From Lagopus muta (Eukaryota > Chordata > Aves > Galliformes > Phasianidae), in assembly GCF_023343835.1 (NCBI RefSeq), contig NC_064444.1:12389719-12453718 (forward strand): a stretch of 64,000 nucleotides of DNA, read 5' to 3'. A program made the position numbers and the translations under genes. The first letter of the stretch is position 1. The number at the start of each line of letters is the position of its first letter. Under the pieces are notes generated by a model. The model made no database searches, was not told where the DNA came from, and worked only from the letters and a program-made list of their open reading frames with translations. This document shows, piece after piece, positions 1-13,637 of this stretch.

Positions 1-350
1 CCACAGATCTGTTGGACTAGGTGGGATCTATCCAGGAGTTGTGGCAATGCTTTCCAAGCTGCTCAGAGTAATTTTTCAGCAGTCCTGGCTATCTGGGAGG
101 TCCCATTTGACTGGAGGCTGGCAAACGTGATAATGCTCAAACAGGAAGGGTGGGAAGGAGGAGCACTGGAGTTACAGACCTGTCAGTCTGGCCTTAGGGC
201 CAGGGAAGGTCTAGCAGCGGATCAGGTTAAGCCATCACATGGCATGCATGGCAGAAGTGGGTGCTCAGATCCAGTCAGCATGGAAATAAGAAAAGCAGGT
301 CCTGCCTGACAAACCTGATCTTCTCTGGTGAGATGACCAGGTTCATGGAC
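1..350 (+). mobile_element. CR1 non-LTR retroelement fragment (reverse-transcriptase ORF region)
   Basis: Matches the CR1 ORF2 consensus by recall, with blocks such as cctgtcagtctggcc, gccatcacatggcatgcatg and tcctgcctgacaaacctgat. These encode the reverse-transcriptase segment around PVSL...SQHG...GRSCLTNL. Indels and stop codons break the frame. The left side is cut by the window edge and the match fades around 350. Confidence 0.85.
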
Positions 351-3300
351 TGGGTCTGAAGTTTTGCATAAATTTTATGCATTACTTCACATCTGTGTGC
401 TGCTTTTGGCCTTGATGGAATATATGAGAGCTGCTTATAATTCAGAATGGTTATCTCCTTTGTCCTTGGAATGCATTTCTTTTCTCAGTTAAGACTGTTG
501 CAATTCAGTTGCTTACCTGTTTATCTAGACTGCCTATTTGTTTACATTAAAGAGAACCATCTTGCAAGTTCTTATGCTTCAGTTCTGTGCTGGTATGCAG
601 TCACTATACATCTCCCACCAGCTCACAAAGATGTAGGCAGTTCCACTGGGGGAAGAGCTAGAAAATGACACTTGTACCCTGTTCTTGTTTGTTATTTTAT
701 CTGATATGACGTAGCCTTATCTGCTTGAGGTTGTAGACAGTCCTGTAGATTTTTGTGAAACAATTCACAAGAGTAAAATGCCTGCAAGACCATTTCAGTC
801 TGTTTTTATCTTGGAACTTCTAGCATTTTTGCAGGATAAATGGCTAAGAATAGATTTTTAATATAACTTTTCTGAGTTCTTTTGAAAAAACCTTCCCAAT
901 GTCATGGTGGGAAGTGCTGAGTTGAGAAAGTTTAACCTCATTTCAGTACTGAAACTGGAAATGAGTTCTGTCCTCTTTGAATTGATTCCTGTTGTGTATA
1001 TACAGATGCAGGTGTTGGCGATTCTGAAAATCTAGCCACACACAAAATATATCAAATCAAGACTTTTGAAGCTGTGTTTGATTCCCTTTTTAAAATAAGT
1101 TTGCTAATGAGGTGTAGTGTACCATGTAGTGTACCATGCTGACTACTGATAAGCAAGAAGCAGATGTATATTTTTCTTCTTTAGTCCAACTGTGACTTGT
1201 CAAGGGCTCTGTGAAATTAGCTCTTTGATTCTGAAAGTTTGCCCAATTACAGTTATGTGTAGCATAAAGCAGGAACCTCTTATTTAGAATTCTTTTGAGG
1301 AAATTTACATTTGGAGTAGTGGAACTATGGCTCTTGATCTACACTTAATTAATGCTGACAATGTTACATTCATTCAGCCAGATCTAAGCACAGAAATATG
1401 TAATTTTTATGCCAATTAGTCCAGTCAAGTGAGGTTAGCTAATGAAAGAGTATATTTAACTCAGGAAGAAATTGACTATTTGTTTTAAATAAGTTTTTTT
1501 AATTCCAGCCCGTCTCATCATTGTTGAACATACCATACTGATCTACACCTGGGAAGGTGCTACATGGTGGTGTGAAGATTTACATGTTTGTAATCTTGGG
1601 GCAAACAGAAATAAAATAACAGTCTGTGTTGTAAATTGATGGGAGCAGGTGATTTTAGTGGCTGGTGGCTGGGCAGCTTTGTTTTACTGTTGGTGCTAGC
1701 AGAGGAGAGGTCTGGTGAGCTCTGTGAAAGGTAAGAATGTGGAGTAGGTGTAGCTGCCAAATTTGATCATGAGCAGAGGGAAGCAGCATTACAAGACTGA
1801 TTGGAAAAGGCTGGGAAGTTTTTTTGGCTGTGTTAGTGTTTTGTCAGGAGCAATTGTCTCATATTTACCTTCTGAGAATCTCTACATGCAGGATCGAAGT
1901 GGGAAGATGAAAGGGTGGAGAATGATAATCTGTGGGAAAGCTGAAGGTTCTATATGCTGGGTATTTGGGTTTGGGGTTAAGTAAATCTAGCCTGTGATAG
2001 ACAAAAAGAAACTAAAGTGGAGAATCAGTCTGATCATTTTTACATAAATTAGTAGAGAAATCTATCTGTCATTTAAGTGGGGCTTGAATCTAGAAATGGC
2101 AGATGCTGTAGTATTATTTTCATGTGGTGTGTATGTGCTCTGGTCACATGGGTTGGTGTGCGTGCAACAGACCGCTAGTGTTTATGTTCACCTTTAGCAG
2201 GTAGTGATTTGTGATGGAGGAGTATTCTATTTCTTGACTTTGTATTTTATCATTCAATTTGTAGCTATGATAGAGAACTACTGTGTAAGTTGTGTGTAGC
2301 ACATCTTTCAGATGGTTGGTAGGAGAAGAAAACCAGAAATAAAGCTACACTTTAAAACTGTAGTGAATTAAAACAATAGTGCTGGCTTCTGAGAGCAAAT
2401 ACTTGTGTAAAAAGATTGCCTCTGTTCCCTTACCACAGTCTAGAGACAAAATTAGAAAAAGATACAGCTTAATTAACGAAATAAAATGAAACCTAGCTGC
2501 TCCATGCATGCTATTTCCTGTTTGGTATCAAGCAACAGAAATTCACTTTAATAGTATCTATGTTAAACTATAGGCAATGCCAACTTAATGAATATGAGTT
2601 GTTTTCTGGAGATGGATATATATAGTATTTTCTTCCCCCTAATGAAAAGCTGTGCTCTGTTTTGTCCTGCAGTACTAAATGTTAGATGATTTGGAGTTTT
2701 CAGCAGAGGGATCTCCATGATCTGAAGCAGGCTGTTCCACCTATATCTGCTGAGCCTCAGAACTTGAAAAGGGCCTGAAGAGCCCTGAGGAAAGATGAGC
2801 AAAAGTCAGGAGAACTGTAATCATGGTTCTGTTTGTATGAAATTTATAGAGTGTACAGCTGCTTGAAGGAAATATAGTTGGAGGCTTTGCTGATCTCTGT
2901 GTCAGTTAGGTTGGATAAAAATTCTGTAAATAGAACAGAAACGTCAGGAAGGTTTTGCTAAACATCGTCTTGTTGTGTGCTCTTGTGCTAGCTGCTCAGA
3001 TTGTGATTGATGCTGAGCAGCTATTGGGGCTGCCTGGCACTTCATGTATCCCTAGCGTAAAAGAAGCAGGACAGATATTGGCACTTGAAGTGTTAAGTGA
3101 TTTGGAACAATTAGCAGTGAATTTCAGTTTGATTAAACAATTTCTGTATTTAGGTAGCTTGTGTAATGTGATTTTGATCACAGGGAAGTTTAAGAACAGT
3201 GTTACATGAGTTATGACATGTATTGCAACACTACAGTAACACCTTTCAGTCTGATTACAGTGTGGGATTGTAAGCAATGTTCATTTAGAATTTGATTTGA

Positions 3301-6300
3301 AGCAATGTCTTCCCAAACTCAGCTACCAGCAAGTTAGAAGAAAGTGGTTTCATTATAAACAGGCCTGTTTCTCCATTCATTTCCGTATAAAGCTAATTTG
3401 GATAAGAATAGAGGCCATGAAGTAGAGTATTTCAATTCAATTTAGTACTTCTTATCAGAAAATAAGCTGACTTGAAAACCCAAAAATAAAAACAAAGAAT
3501 TCAGAAAACATTCTTTCAAGTACTTGCCAGATCTGATCAGCTATACAGTTACCTAAAGGAACTACATTGTATCTGAAGGATGAAGAATTAGACTTCAGAG
3601 AGGTGAAAATGCAAGATAGTAGGGCCAAAGTACTAAGTTATCTTTAACGATTTGTTGGAGTGATCAAATCTTTGCTATGCATTTTAGTACAGTATTTTCA
3701 TTCTATTTCAAATTTTTCTGTGCTCAAATACTTATGGAGTTTTAATAGGAAAAATAACCTGGTTTCCCAATGACTAGCTATTAACACTTAAGGAATCATT
3801 ACTATTCTCAAGAAATAGCTATCTTTTTCTCAAGTGTTAGCTTCCTGCAAGCAATCTTAGCTAATTAATCCTTGCTGCACTTCCGAGAATGGCTGCATTT
3901 ACCTGTCTGATTAATGTTTCTGCAAGGATAGTATATTATGAAGGTAGGTTTATAAAGGTCATAATACGGGCAACAGTAACTTTGACAACAAAGTGAGCAA
4001 GGTATTCCAAGCATGCATAACAATATGAGAGATGACACTGACAGTCTTGTGAAAATGAAGTGGGTACTAGCAGTTACTAGGTAAGACTTCAAAAGGGGGG
4101 GGAGGAGAGGGGAGAGGTGAGAACCTGGCATTCATTAATTTCTTCTGTGTTTAGATGCCATTACTCTCAGTTCTGAATGTAAGTGCATGTACCTTGAACA
4201 CCTTGAAACTATTGAAATGGAAGGCCAGAGGTTGTGTAAGTTTACCCTTTCAGTTAGTCTAGCATGGAAGAAGAGTGATTATCAGTTACAATGAGGAGAA
4301 AAAGCATGTTGGAAAATACTTAGCATAAAATAACAGCTCAGTAACCCGGTGTGTTGTGGTACATGGTGACATAATTCTTAAAGCAGGGAGATTTCTTGAA
4401 ACTGGCCCACCCATCCATAGTGAAATAATATTTCTACTATTAAAAAAAAAATTGATATTTCATATATTTTGAAATAGCTTTTGTAGTAGTTCTCAAAATC
4501 TTGTTCATTGTGGATGCCGAGGCAAATGCTAATGAGGTTTGCATTTAGTTTCCAGCTTTGCTTCAGATTGTATAAACTTGAGGTATACTCCTGACAAAGT
4601 CACTTGGAAAGCAGAAACAGGCCAACTGTTATGAGTGCTAGTACTTTTTCCCAGCCTTGGTTTTGCTTCAGTTGTTTATAGCTTGCAGTCTTCACCTTAA
4701 AGCCATATAATGAAGTTTGGATCTCAGCTGAAGTAGCATTGGAAAAAACTGAGCTTAGATAATGGGAATTAGAGCTTCTATAACAGTACTGCAAATTAAA
4801 GTGTACACTAACACTTGTTTTTATTAATCCTTTGGGAAAAATGTGAGTTGGTGATCATAAAAACTGTCATTATTGGACTGGATACATTCTTGAGGAATAA
4901 GAGTTTGCAACAGGAAAGCAAGAACATTAAGAACAGTGTAAGAAACTGTACAGATTTCAGAGCTGCCCACCAGGATTGTACCAGAAGTTGCTTCTTCTAG
5001 TCAAAACTGTGCTAACTCCATTTCTAATGGAGACTTGTCTGCAGAAAATGTAACATGGAATGATGTTTTAAGTAGTTATTCATAGTAGACACTGTGCAAA
5101 GGAGCAGGGTCTGTGCTGGCAGTCCTGTGACTGAATATCTATACTTTTATTTTTCTTACAGATAAAATGTAACTGGCCTGAGCACAAGATCGTGTCATCA
5201 TGCCACATCTGTCATTTGGAGTGTGAGAGGAATGTACCGTATTATGGTATGTGAAATTTGCTTGTTCTGCTTGCTTTCTGCAAGTTGTACATTGAAGATG
5301 TTAATAAGTGCTTCTTAAAATTAAAATGGGATTATAATAAAGGTGGTATTTGAAATTCTGCTGAAAGCTGCTCAGGTTTGTGATCTTTAGGTAAGTAGTT
5401 TTAATATAAAAGTGGAACTGAGGCAGTTATTTCCCCTCTTGTAGGATGATGTACAAAATAAAATTAATATACAGCAAACTGTCAATAGCTTGTTAGGCTG
5501 TTTCAGAACTGACAGTTTAGAAATGTCCATGACAATTCACAAATTCTTAAATGTTTTTTAATCGATTAAAGATTCTAAAATCTGATTTAACCTGCGATGT
5601 TTGTTCAACTGCAAATGGACAGATATCAATGTGCTAGGATAACATTTTCATTATTTGCTGAGTAGGCAACATTATTTTCAGTTTGTGGAAAATTAAAGAT
5701 GGCACTTCTAAATCTCCTATCCTATAGATTGTTTACATGGCATAATGAAATGTTGCGTTGTGATACCAGATCTGATTATGTGCACTGACATCCTATGCTA
5801 ATGCTGCCATATTTACGTACTGTTTAACATACATTAGTAATCTCTGTTTTCCCGGTATCATTCATTAACATATATGGGCTGCCCTAGATGCAGTGCTGTG
5901 TTTTTTCCTTAAGGTAACATTTTTACAGTTGTTGTATGCCATTTTAGTGCATTATGTACTGTGGTTCTTGACAGAATAAAATCATAGTTTCCAGATAATG
6001 TCCTGCAGTTCTAGATACAGTTGAGAAATATTGTATTATGTGGAACAAGAAAACAAAGAAATGAGGACTTCCTTGTTTGTTGGATCTTATCAGAACGTGC
6101 CTTTCTGAAGCTGATGGTTTCTTAAGCACCATGTTTGATATTTAAGCTTGTGAGAACCTATGGGCTGCTTTTCTTTGTTTTGAAAACCTTTAAATATGAT
6201 TTCTCTCAATATTTTGGAACATCAGGAATATTTCTCAGAAGTGGGGAAAAGTGTATTATTTAATGCATGCACTGTATCTTTAACACTCTTATATTTTAAC

Positions 6301-7902
6301 AGAATTTAATGTATTTGTATAAGCTGACTGTCACATCTACAGGTATCTCTTATCAGGGCATATTCCATTGTTCAACTGAAGTAAAAAATTGTATGATTCA
6401 GTTCCTATTCTTACACACACCTGATGAGGTCTGCTCAGCTACAATTTAACCAGGAAAAACATCAGGTGTAATTATTGGAAGATCACTTTTGTTCATTTTT
6501 ATCTATAATAGCTCTGTTGGGGTAAGAAAAGTGACTAATCAAAGTAAAAGGCTGCTTAAGAATGAAGCAATATAAAGCTCATCAACAACAGAATTCAGTG
6601 ATAGACCCCGAGGCAATTTCTAAGCTATTATAACTGCCTGTGGTGACTGCCAAGCTGCAGTAGCTAGAAAAATAACTTTCACAGTTTGATGTGAAGTCCT
6701 TTGTTTTTCTGGCATCTCTTCTCACTAAAAGGAGATATTGCGTAGCTAATGAAGTGCAGTAAGTAGTATAGTTACTGTGAAATTTTAACTAAATATATAT
6801 ATTCTAACAATCCTGTAATAGTGTTACTGTTGTGTTTATTCCTTTATGCTAGTTTGTGATATGCTTGAATTTTAAGAAGTGATAGGCTAAGGTGAAGAAA
6901 GCTAGTCTGAGAAAAGTGTTTATTGCATATCAGCATTTTATTATGATTAGAAATACTTGCAAATATATATAAAAAAATAAAATAAAAAGGTAACTGATGC
7001 GATACCCTGAGATTGTAAAAAGGTGATGTTTAAGACAAATAACACTTCCATTTCTTATGAAGTAGGCACTTCTGTTTTCTTTTATGCTATGAAGCAAACC
7101 AATTTTTTCTTAAAAAAAAAAAAACAACCAAAAAAACAAAAACAAAAAACCCAACCCTTTTCATAACAAAACTAAGTGTTATTTAGGATATATAAACTCT
7201 AAGTTTAGAATAATTAGTTTTTCAAAAATTCAATAGTACATAAAGATGGTAATGAAAATTGGAGTATATTGTACAAAATGTGAAGCACTTACAAAATGAA
7301 ATAAAATCTTAGTTTTGCCATTTAATAAATGAAAGACTTTTAATCTAATTTTGAAAAGATATTGCAAGTGAGTTCATACAACACTTTGTTGTACAAGAGC
7401 TCTTTCCAGAGTTTGGCCTTTTACCTCATTCCTCCATTGATACGGTGGCAGGATGCTGTCCAATAAAAAGCACAGTAGTAGGTGGCCCAGATGATTTTGT
7501 CTTGAACTGTGTGGTATAAGCAGTGGCTAAAATGAGAGAACTACATTTAATAGTATAATTTGGTGACATCAACCTGTGAATATTTTACCTGGTAGGATAA
7601 CATGAAGCCTTTCCATGCAGTGCTTATAGGTAAAGGGCTCTAAACAAACTAATAATGCCTGTCAAGGTCACAAAGCTGATGAGGATATCAGTTCAAAATG
7701 CAAACCAGTGTGATGCACAGCTGAGTAAAAGAAACATGTTTGGCATTTACTTTAACTTTTTGTACCTGAAATGGATGCAGTTTTTTCTAAAGTAGGTTCA
7801 ATATAATTGAAGTTTCACATCAGTTGAAGTGCTGGTTTTAACATAAGCTTCATGAATGTTTTTATTCAAAATACTGTGCAAATTGACTGAAGCAAGTATG
7901 TT
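351..7902. other. Intergenic DNA, no recognised gene
   Basis: AT-rich single-copy-looking sequence. Open stretches are short (under 95 codons), lack family resemblance and overlap on opposite strands. Noted items are a poly-G-rich stretch near 4,096, A-rich low-complexity DNA at about 7,110-7,155, and a splice-bounded 85-nt open segment at 5,162-5,246 treated separately as a finding. Confidence 0.6.
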
Positions 7903-8365
7903 CATAGAATCATAGAGTCCTTAGAGTTGGGATGTCTAGTCCAACTCCCCTGCAGTGAACAGGGACACCACAGGTAGATCAGGTTGCCCAGGGCCTTATC
8001 CAGCCTCACCTTGAAAGTCTCCACAGACAGGGCATCAAGCACAACACCAGGCAACTTGTTCCAGTGCTTCACCACCCTCACTGTAAAGGATTTTTTCCTT
8101 ATATCTAACCTAAATCTACCTCTTTGTGCTCGAAGCTATTTCTCTTTTTTCTATCACCACAAACCCTGCTGTAGAGTCTGTACCTTTCTGTCCTATGGCT
8201 CTCCTTTAGATACTGAAAGACTGCTATCAGGTCACTTCACAGCCTTCTCTTATCCAGGCCGAACAGCCACAGCTCTCTCAGCCTGTCCTCATTCCATTCC
8301 ATGGATCGTTTTTGTGGTCTCCTCTGGACACACTCCAGCAGCTCTGTGTATTCTGTACTAAAAAT
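7903..8365 (-). mobile_element. CR1 retroelement, 3' portion, reverse orientation
   Basis: Begins with catagaatcatagagtcctt, the complement of the CR1 3' end. It continues with gttgcccagggccttatcca, cttgttccagtgcttcacca and ctctcagcctgtcctcattc, all CR1 hallmarks reading backwards into ORF2. The 125-codon open frame on the + strand here (7984-8361) is antisense to the element and not a gene. Confidence 0.93.
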
Positions 8366-11300
8366 TCCACATCTGGATGCAAATTATAAAGAACCAGTTC
8401 AGAGTGCTACATTTTTGAAGTGAAATACTAAGTTCCAAAGCAAATCTGGTAGGTCAGGTGCTCTTATTACTCTGTTTTCATGTGATCAGGGGACTTGGAC
8501 CTCTGCTTGCCGCTTGGTGAACGTGTTTCCTAAAAGATTCTCTATATTTTCAGCTATTAGTTTGAGAAGCAATTTTCTTGAACATACTTAATATTTTCTC
8601 TTTACTAAATACAGGAGTCTGTACGAGAGGACTAGTATTTGGTATAGTAATAAAATGTCTTGTTTACCAGCTCAGACTGGTGGATAAACCTTCCTTTCAG
8701 TACACACACTGAAAGGTAAATTCTGTGAGAGTATGGATACTGAAGATTGCACAGAGCGATTGCCTCTGGACTTCATGATGCTCGATTGTAAGCATTCAAA
8801 AGCACATTGATTGTATGTTCCTTTTAGATTAGAATGGTATCAGTTAATGGATCATTAGATTACTAGCTTAAACAAATCCCATCTAATGCATTCTGTTCCT
8901 TTATGTACTCGTACCTTCAAACTCTTTGGGATGGGTAGCTTCCTCAGTGATAAATACAGCAGTACAGGTTGTGTTAGGACCCTGCTGATGAGTCACCGAA
9001 CTCTTTCTCTTTTAAAGTTCTAGAAATTGCTTAAAACACAAAGGTAAAAGTTTAAAAGCTGTGTTTAAAATTTGGCACAGTGAGAGGGAATTTAATGGTA
9101 TTTGAGAAATTCTTCTGATCTGTAGTAGAAACCAGCAGCTTTCTTGTGGGCTTCTCATTTTCTAAATATAAAAACCTACAGGATTGTTTCTGCTTGTACA
9201 GCATGATAACTTTGTTGAAGACATTCTTTTATCACCCTGTCAAGGTTTCATCTAAGTCACTTGGGTTACCAGCCTGTAGTATCTAAAATCAGCTCCATCT
9301 GAAGGCAGTGTTACCTATCTAAATTGGAGAAAAAATGAAACAAAGAATTTGTGATTGTTTGATATAGTCATCTTTTCTGTAATAAACACAAATTACTTTG
9401 CACAGAAGAATATATGAGGCTAAGCGGTGATCTGCTGTTTTCCATTATTTTCAGTTCTTGATTAGCTCTCAGAAAAACTCTGCAACACAAAGGAAATACA
9501 GTACACCAATCTTATGTGCCAGTAAAAGCAGTGGGTGCAAATCACAGCCAGTAATTTTGTAACAGTATTGACTCATGTCAAGCAATTTGATCTGAAGCTT
9601 TTCAATATGTGAGCTAACAGCTCTCACATTTATGCAGTATAATTTGGCTTGAATGTCCATGAATGCAGAACTCTATATATTCTTTCAGTATCTGCTTTTC
9701 GTATCAGCTGAGTTCTGCTTTCAATTTAGAGAAAATTCAGACTGTGGCTTTTTCTTCTTTTTTTTTTTTTTTTTTTTACAGTAAATATCATGCATCTCCA
9801 GAAGCCTACATGAAGGTAGTCCCTGTATTTCCTGGGCACAGTGACAGCAATTTTATCTGGATTTGGTAGAGCAGTAGGAATTTAGAACAGTGTTCTTGCA
9901 TGCAGTTTCCAGAAATACTAATTTTAGCAGTCTATCTTAAAATGGCATCTCTTCTTTAGAGGAGTAGTTACCACTTTTGAGTTCCCTTCCATTTCTCTCA
10001 GGTCACTTGACAGTTTTACTGTGGCAACTTCTGTACCTAATTCTGTAACCTGTCACTTTTATACCTACTTTTTAGACTCCACCCTGAAGGTTTTAGCATA
10101 AAGAAATAGTAATGAAGTACTCAGAATCTCCTGTTGTGTTTCAGTATGCATAATGCATTACTAATGAGATTATGCAAGATTCTCACCCTGTGAAATCTCA
10201 GTATTACTAACAGAAGAGCACAAAATAATGTGATGGAATATGAACATTAAAGTATGGCAATACATACCAGAAAAATAATTATAATGCTAAAATTATTATT
10301 GTCAGAAGGGGAGAGTAGGCTGAGGAATAGCAATATACCTAATCAAGCATCTGCCTTTCACGGAAAAAAACAGAAGACCTGAATTCTTCCTAAACCTCTT
10401 TGAAATTGTGGCTGAATGTAAGGTGGTATCTTTGAATTTGCTGTATTTTTGCATTGCGGATTGCTCTCTCACTTGCTGCTCCTGCTAATGTTCCATATTT
10501 CTGTGTCTTTGTTGCTAGCTGTGGGACTCTGAGTGAACAAGCAGTAACATCTGACATGTAACTGTCATCTCATCCTCCACAGTTGAAGAGACTTAGCTAC
10601 ATTAAGAAAAAATGGTTTAACCGACGACTCAATGAGCCCTTTATATAAAACAACAATTGAGGGCTTGCTGTGTTGGATGTGCTTGCTATTTAAGAGTCTT
10701 GGTTCCACAGTTTCCAGCTTCTAACTCAGCCTTTACAAATGAATCTGCAGATCTGAAGTTTTTTGAATAAAATAAGACAGTTATAAGTTTTTATTGTTCA
10801 AACAAAGAGTAATTTAATATCTTGAAAGAAATTTACATTAGCTTGCTTTTAAACAAAACAAAAATAATAGCTGATAGCAACTTTGATTTGCAGAAAAGAA
10901 AAAACATGAGTTGTTATGACTGGAATAAAGAATACTTTAAACTCCTGCAAAAAGTACTCAGCATGAAGTGGGAGGCTCATGACCAATTCATCTATATTAT
11001 TAGGAAAATGGTTCATTAGCCTGCCAGTGGGAGTTGCATCTAAGAAGCCTGTTGGACTCTGTGATCTGTGGACAAAGGAAAGAGCGGAATCACAAGTCTT
11101 TGCCTTTTATTGTAGTTAGAATTTATGTAGTAATGCAGACAATAGCTTTAATCTTGGCCAAGATTAAAATTACAGGAACAGCAAACAATTTTATTATAGC
11201 TTTTACAACATCATCAGTAGTAAAGCAGGTTTTGAAAGTTAAGTAATGATCTTGAAAGTAAAATAAATGTCTTTAAGTCTTTGTTGTTTTCCTTCAGTAA

Positions 11301-12914
11301 AACAAAATAAATGCATGAGGGTCAGAATATCAAGAATTTGATGACTTCATAGCAAAATTGTACTACCTCTACTCAACTGTGACTTGTACACAGATAATAG
11401 CAACTGAAGTTACAGCAGATTAAAGCTGCTATTACAGATGTAGGTTGCACAGAGTGATAGTTACTATTTATGGACATCTTTTTGCTTCAGAAAGTTTAGA
11501 GTCCTTATGAAGGTTAACTGATTTAAATCTTTTTAGAGATAATACTGCCTATCTGATCATTCATTGTTTTAGAAAAAGTCTTAGATTCATATAATCTTCA
11601 AGTATCTGTAATGTACATGTCTGTAACTGTCTGTTATCTGAGCTCTCCTTACAAGCAGTCAAGTATACACTTCTAGAAAACTGTTCTTGTAACATACTTC
11701 AGGCATTTTATCTCAAGATGGGATGAATTTCAGCTATGAGGTTTGTTTTTCTTCAGAAACTGTTAAGGAAGTCTTACTAAACTAATATTAAATAAATATT
11801 CTCTACTAAACATAAATTTTAAAAGTAGTTGCTTTAATTTATAAAATAAATTGTTGTGTAATATAGAAACATCCCTTAATGTTGTCAACATAAAAATTAA
11901 GCCTTTAATGATACTTAATGTGATCACAGCCACCATGCTGATTCTATGGATTGATCAATAGAAGTATGTCGTAGGGTTACTCGAGTACTTTACCACACGT
12001 TTTATGACTCAAATGCTGTTTTTCCTTTTTTTTTTTTTTTTAAGAAGATTTTTTTAAACGCATGAGTTGAATCTATTATCTTCACTTATACAGTAAATAG
12101 GAAAGGAAGATGGCGTGACCCCCTGAAGTGGAACAGAATTACAATTCTTTCTTTTAAAATCAATAACATGAATTTAGAGTCTGAAGAAAAATGGTTTGTT
12201 TAAAGCAGCTTTGGGAAGTTTCGTGCATAGTGTATCTTTATTGCGCTTCATGTAGAAAAAAGCCTTTGAGGGTTGCATCTGTAGGATTTATACAAAGATC
12301 TTTATTTGTACAGGTGCTACATTTTCTGCATTGAACTGCAGCTTTTTTGTACTTTTGTTTATTTGAGGTAAGTGTTTTATATAAAGGTTTACCATGTTTA
12401 GTTTCACCATCTAAAAAACACATTTTGACCTAAATTTTACTTTTGTCTTTCAATACTTCACTTTCCATTTGATGAGACTAAGCATATTTTAGCACAAGAA
12501 TGAGAAAAAAGAACTTCTGTGTTATTTCATAGGAACATTTGTCAAATGTACTTGCTGATTTGTAGAACCCTTGCTGTAAGACAGCTCTTAGCAAATACTC
12601 CTTCCAGCTTTATAATAGCTACTGAATGACTAAAAAATTGTTTAAATCATATGCACTTAGTAAGAATGATGGATACATTTAGGCCTGCATACAGACTACT
12701 AGATTTTTTTTTTTTCTTCCTCATCCTTGACAAAACAAAAAGTCAATAAAAAGAAATACACAGCCCAAGTTTTGTTCTTTGTTAAAATAGTTAAACTCAA
12801 TTTTTCCCTTTGTGTTTCTGAATTGAACTAGAGGGTAGAATTTTTCAAAGCGTGATTGATTCTGCTTTTATAATGGAATTAAAAGCTGTCTCACTTGAAT
12901 AGTTTTTCTTCTGT
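8366..12914. other. Intergenic DNA, no recognised gene
   Basis: AT-rich sequence with homopolymer runs (poly-T at about 9,757-9,778 and 12,026-12,042). No exon with family resemblance and no RNA gene was recognised on either strand. Confidence 0.6.
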
Positions 12915-13188
12915 AGAATCACCAGGGTTGGAAAAGACCTCCAAGATCATTTAGTCCACCTACCACCAATATTTCCCCACTAAACCACGTCCCTTAGTAC
13001 AACTTCTAATCATTTCATGAACATCTCCAGGGATTGTGACTTCACCAACAGCCTGGGCAGCCTGTTCCAGCACCTGGTCACTCTTTCAGAAAAGAAATTT
13101 TTCCTAATAGCCAATCTGATCCTTCCTTGGTGCAACTTGAGGCCATTCCCACTTGCTTCTGTAGTCCTACTATATTCCCTTGTGCAGT
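12915..13188 (-). mobile_element. CR1 retroelement, 3' portion, reverse orientation
   Basis: Starts agaatcaccagggttggaaa and contains agacctccaagatcatttag, gcctgggcagcctgttccag and gaaatttttcctaatagcca, then ttgaggccattcccacttgc. This is the antisense of a CR1 3' region. It carries more mismatches than the 49.5-kb copy, so it is older. Confidence 0.92.
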
Positions 13189-13592
13189 GCCCTTAATCTA
13201 CAATCTTTCAGTGGTGATATTATCTCCACTGATTCCTTAATAAAAATCTTGCAAAAGAATTAACTGAGGAGACTGAGTCGTACTGTTTGAATGGTTGTTG
13301 ACGTTAATATTCTGCTCTGTGGCAGATCTCTTACAGTCATCCCCAAAACACATATTTCATACTTTCGTGACTTCATACAGATAGGCTTGCAGGTTTTTTT
13401 GCTAATGAAGGACAACATATGCAGTAGATGAACACAGATGTATTCTTAGGAGAAAGTGTTTAATCATAAAATACATGAAGGGTACTGGTTTTTATCTGCA
13501 ACCCTGCACTGTGGAAGTAAGCACTGCTGTTAAAGTGCAACCAGAAATGATAAGGTGGTCAGCTGAAATACAAAGGAAAGGATTAGTTAAGA

Positions 13593-13637
13593 TAAATCCA
13601 TCAATGTTAAATCCATCAGTGTTAAATCCACCAAGTT
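13593..13637 (+). repeat. 15-bp tandem repeat, three units
   Basis: Units are taaatccatcaatgt, taaatccatcagtgt and taaatccaccaagtt, which differ by one base between units 1 and 2 and by a few in unit 3. This is a small local duplication. The 69-codon open frame that spans it (13475-13684) has no other support. Confidence 0.85.

Noticed and set aside
2955..3209. 84-codon + strand frame with a signal-peptide-like start (MLNIVLLCALVLAAQ)
   Set aside because: The start codon is not ATG (ttgctaaac context), it is overlapped by a longer antisense frame, and the rest has no secreted-protein features.
7984..8361. 125-codon + strand open frame
   Set aside because: It lies entirely within a reverse-oriented CR1 element and is antisense to it.
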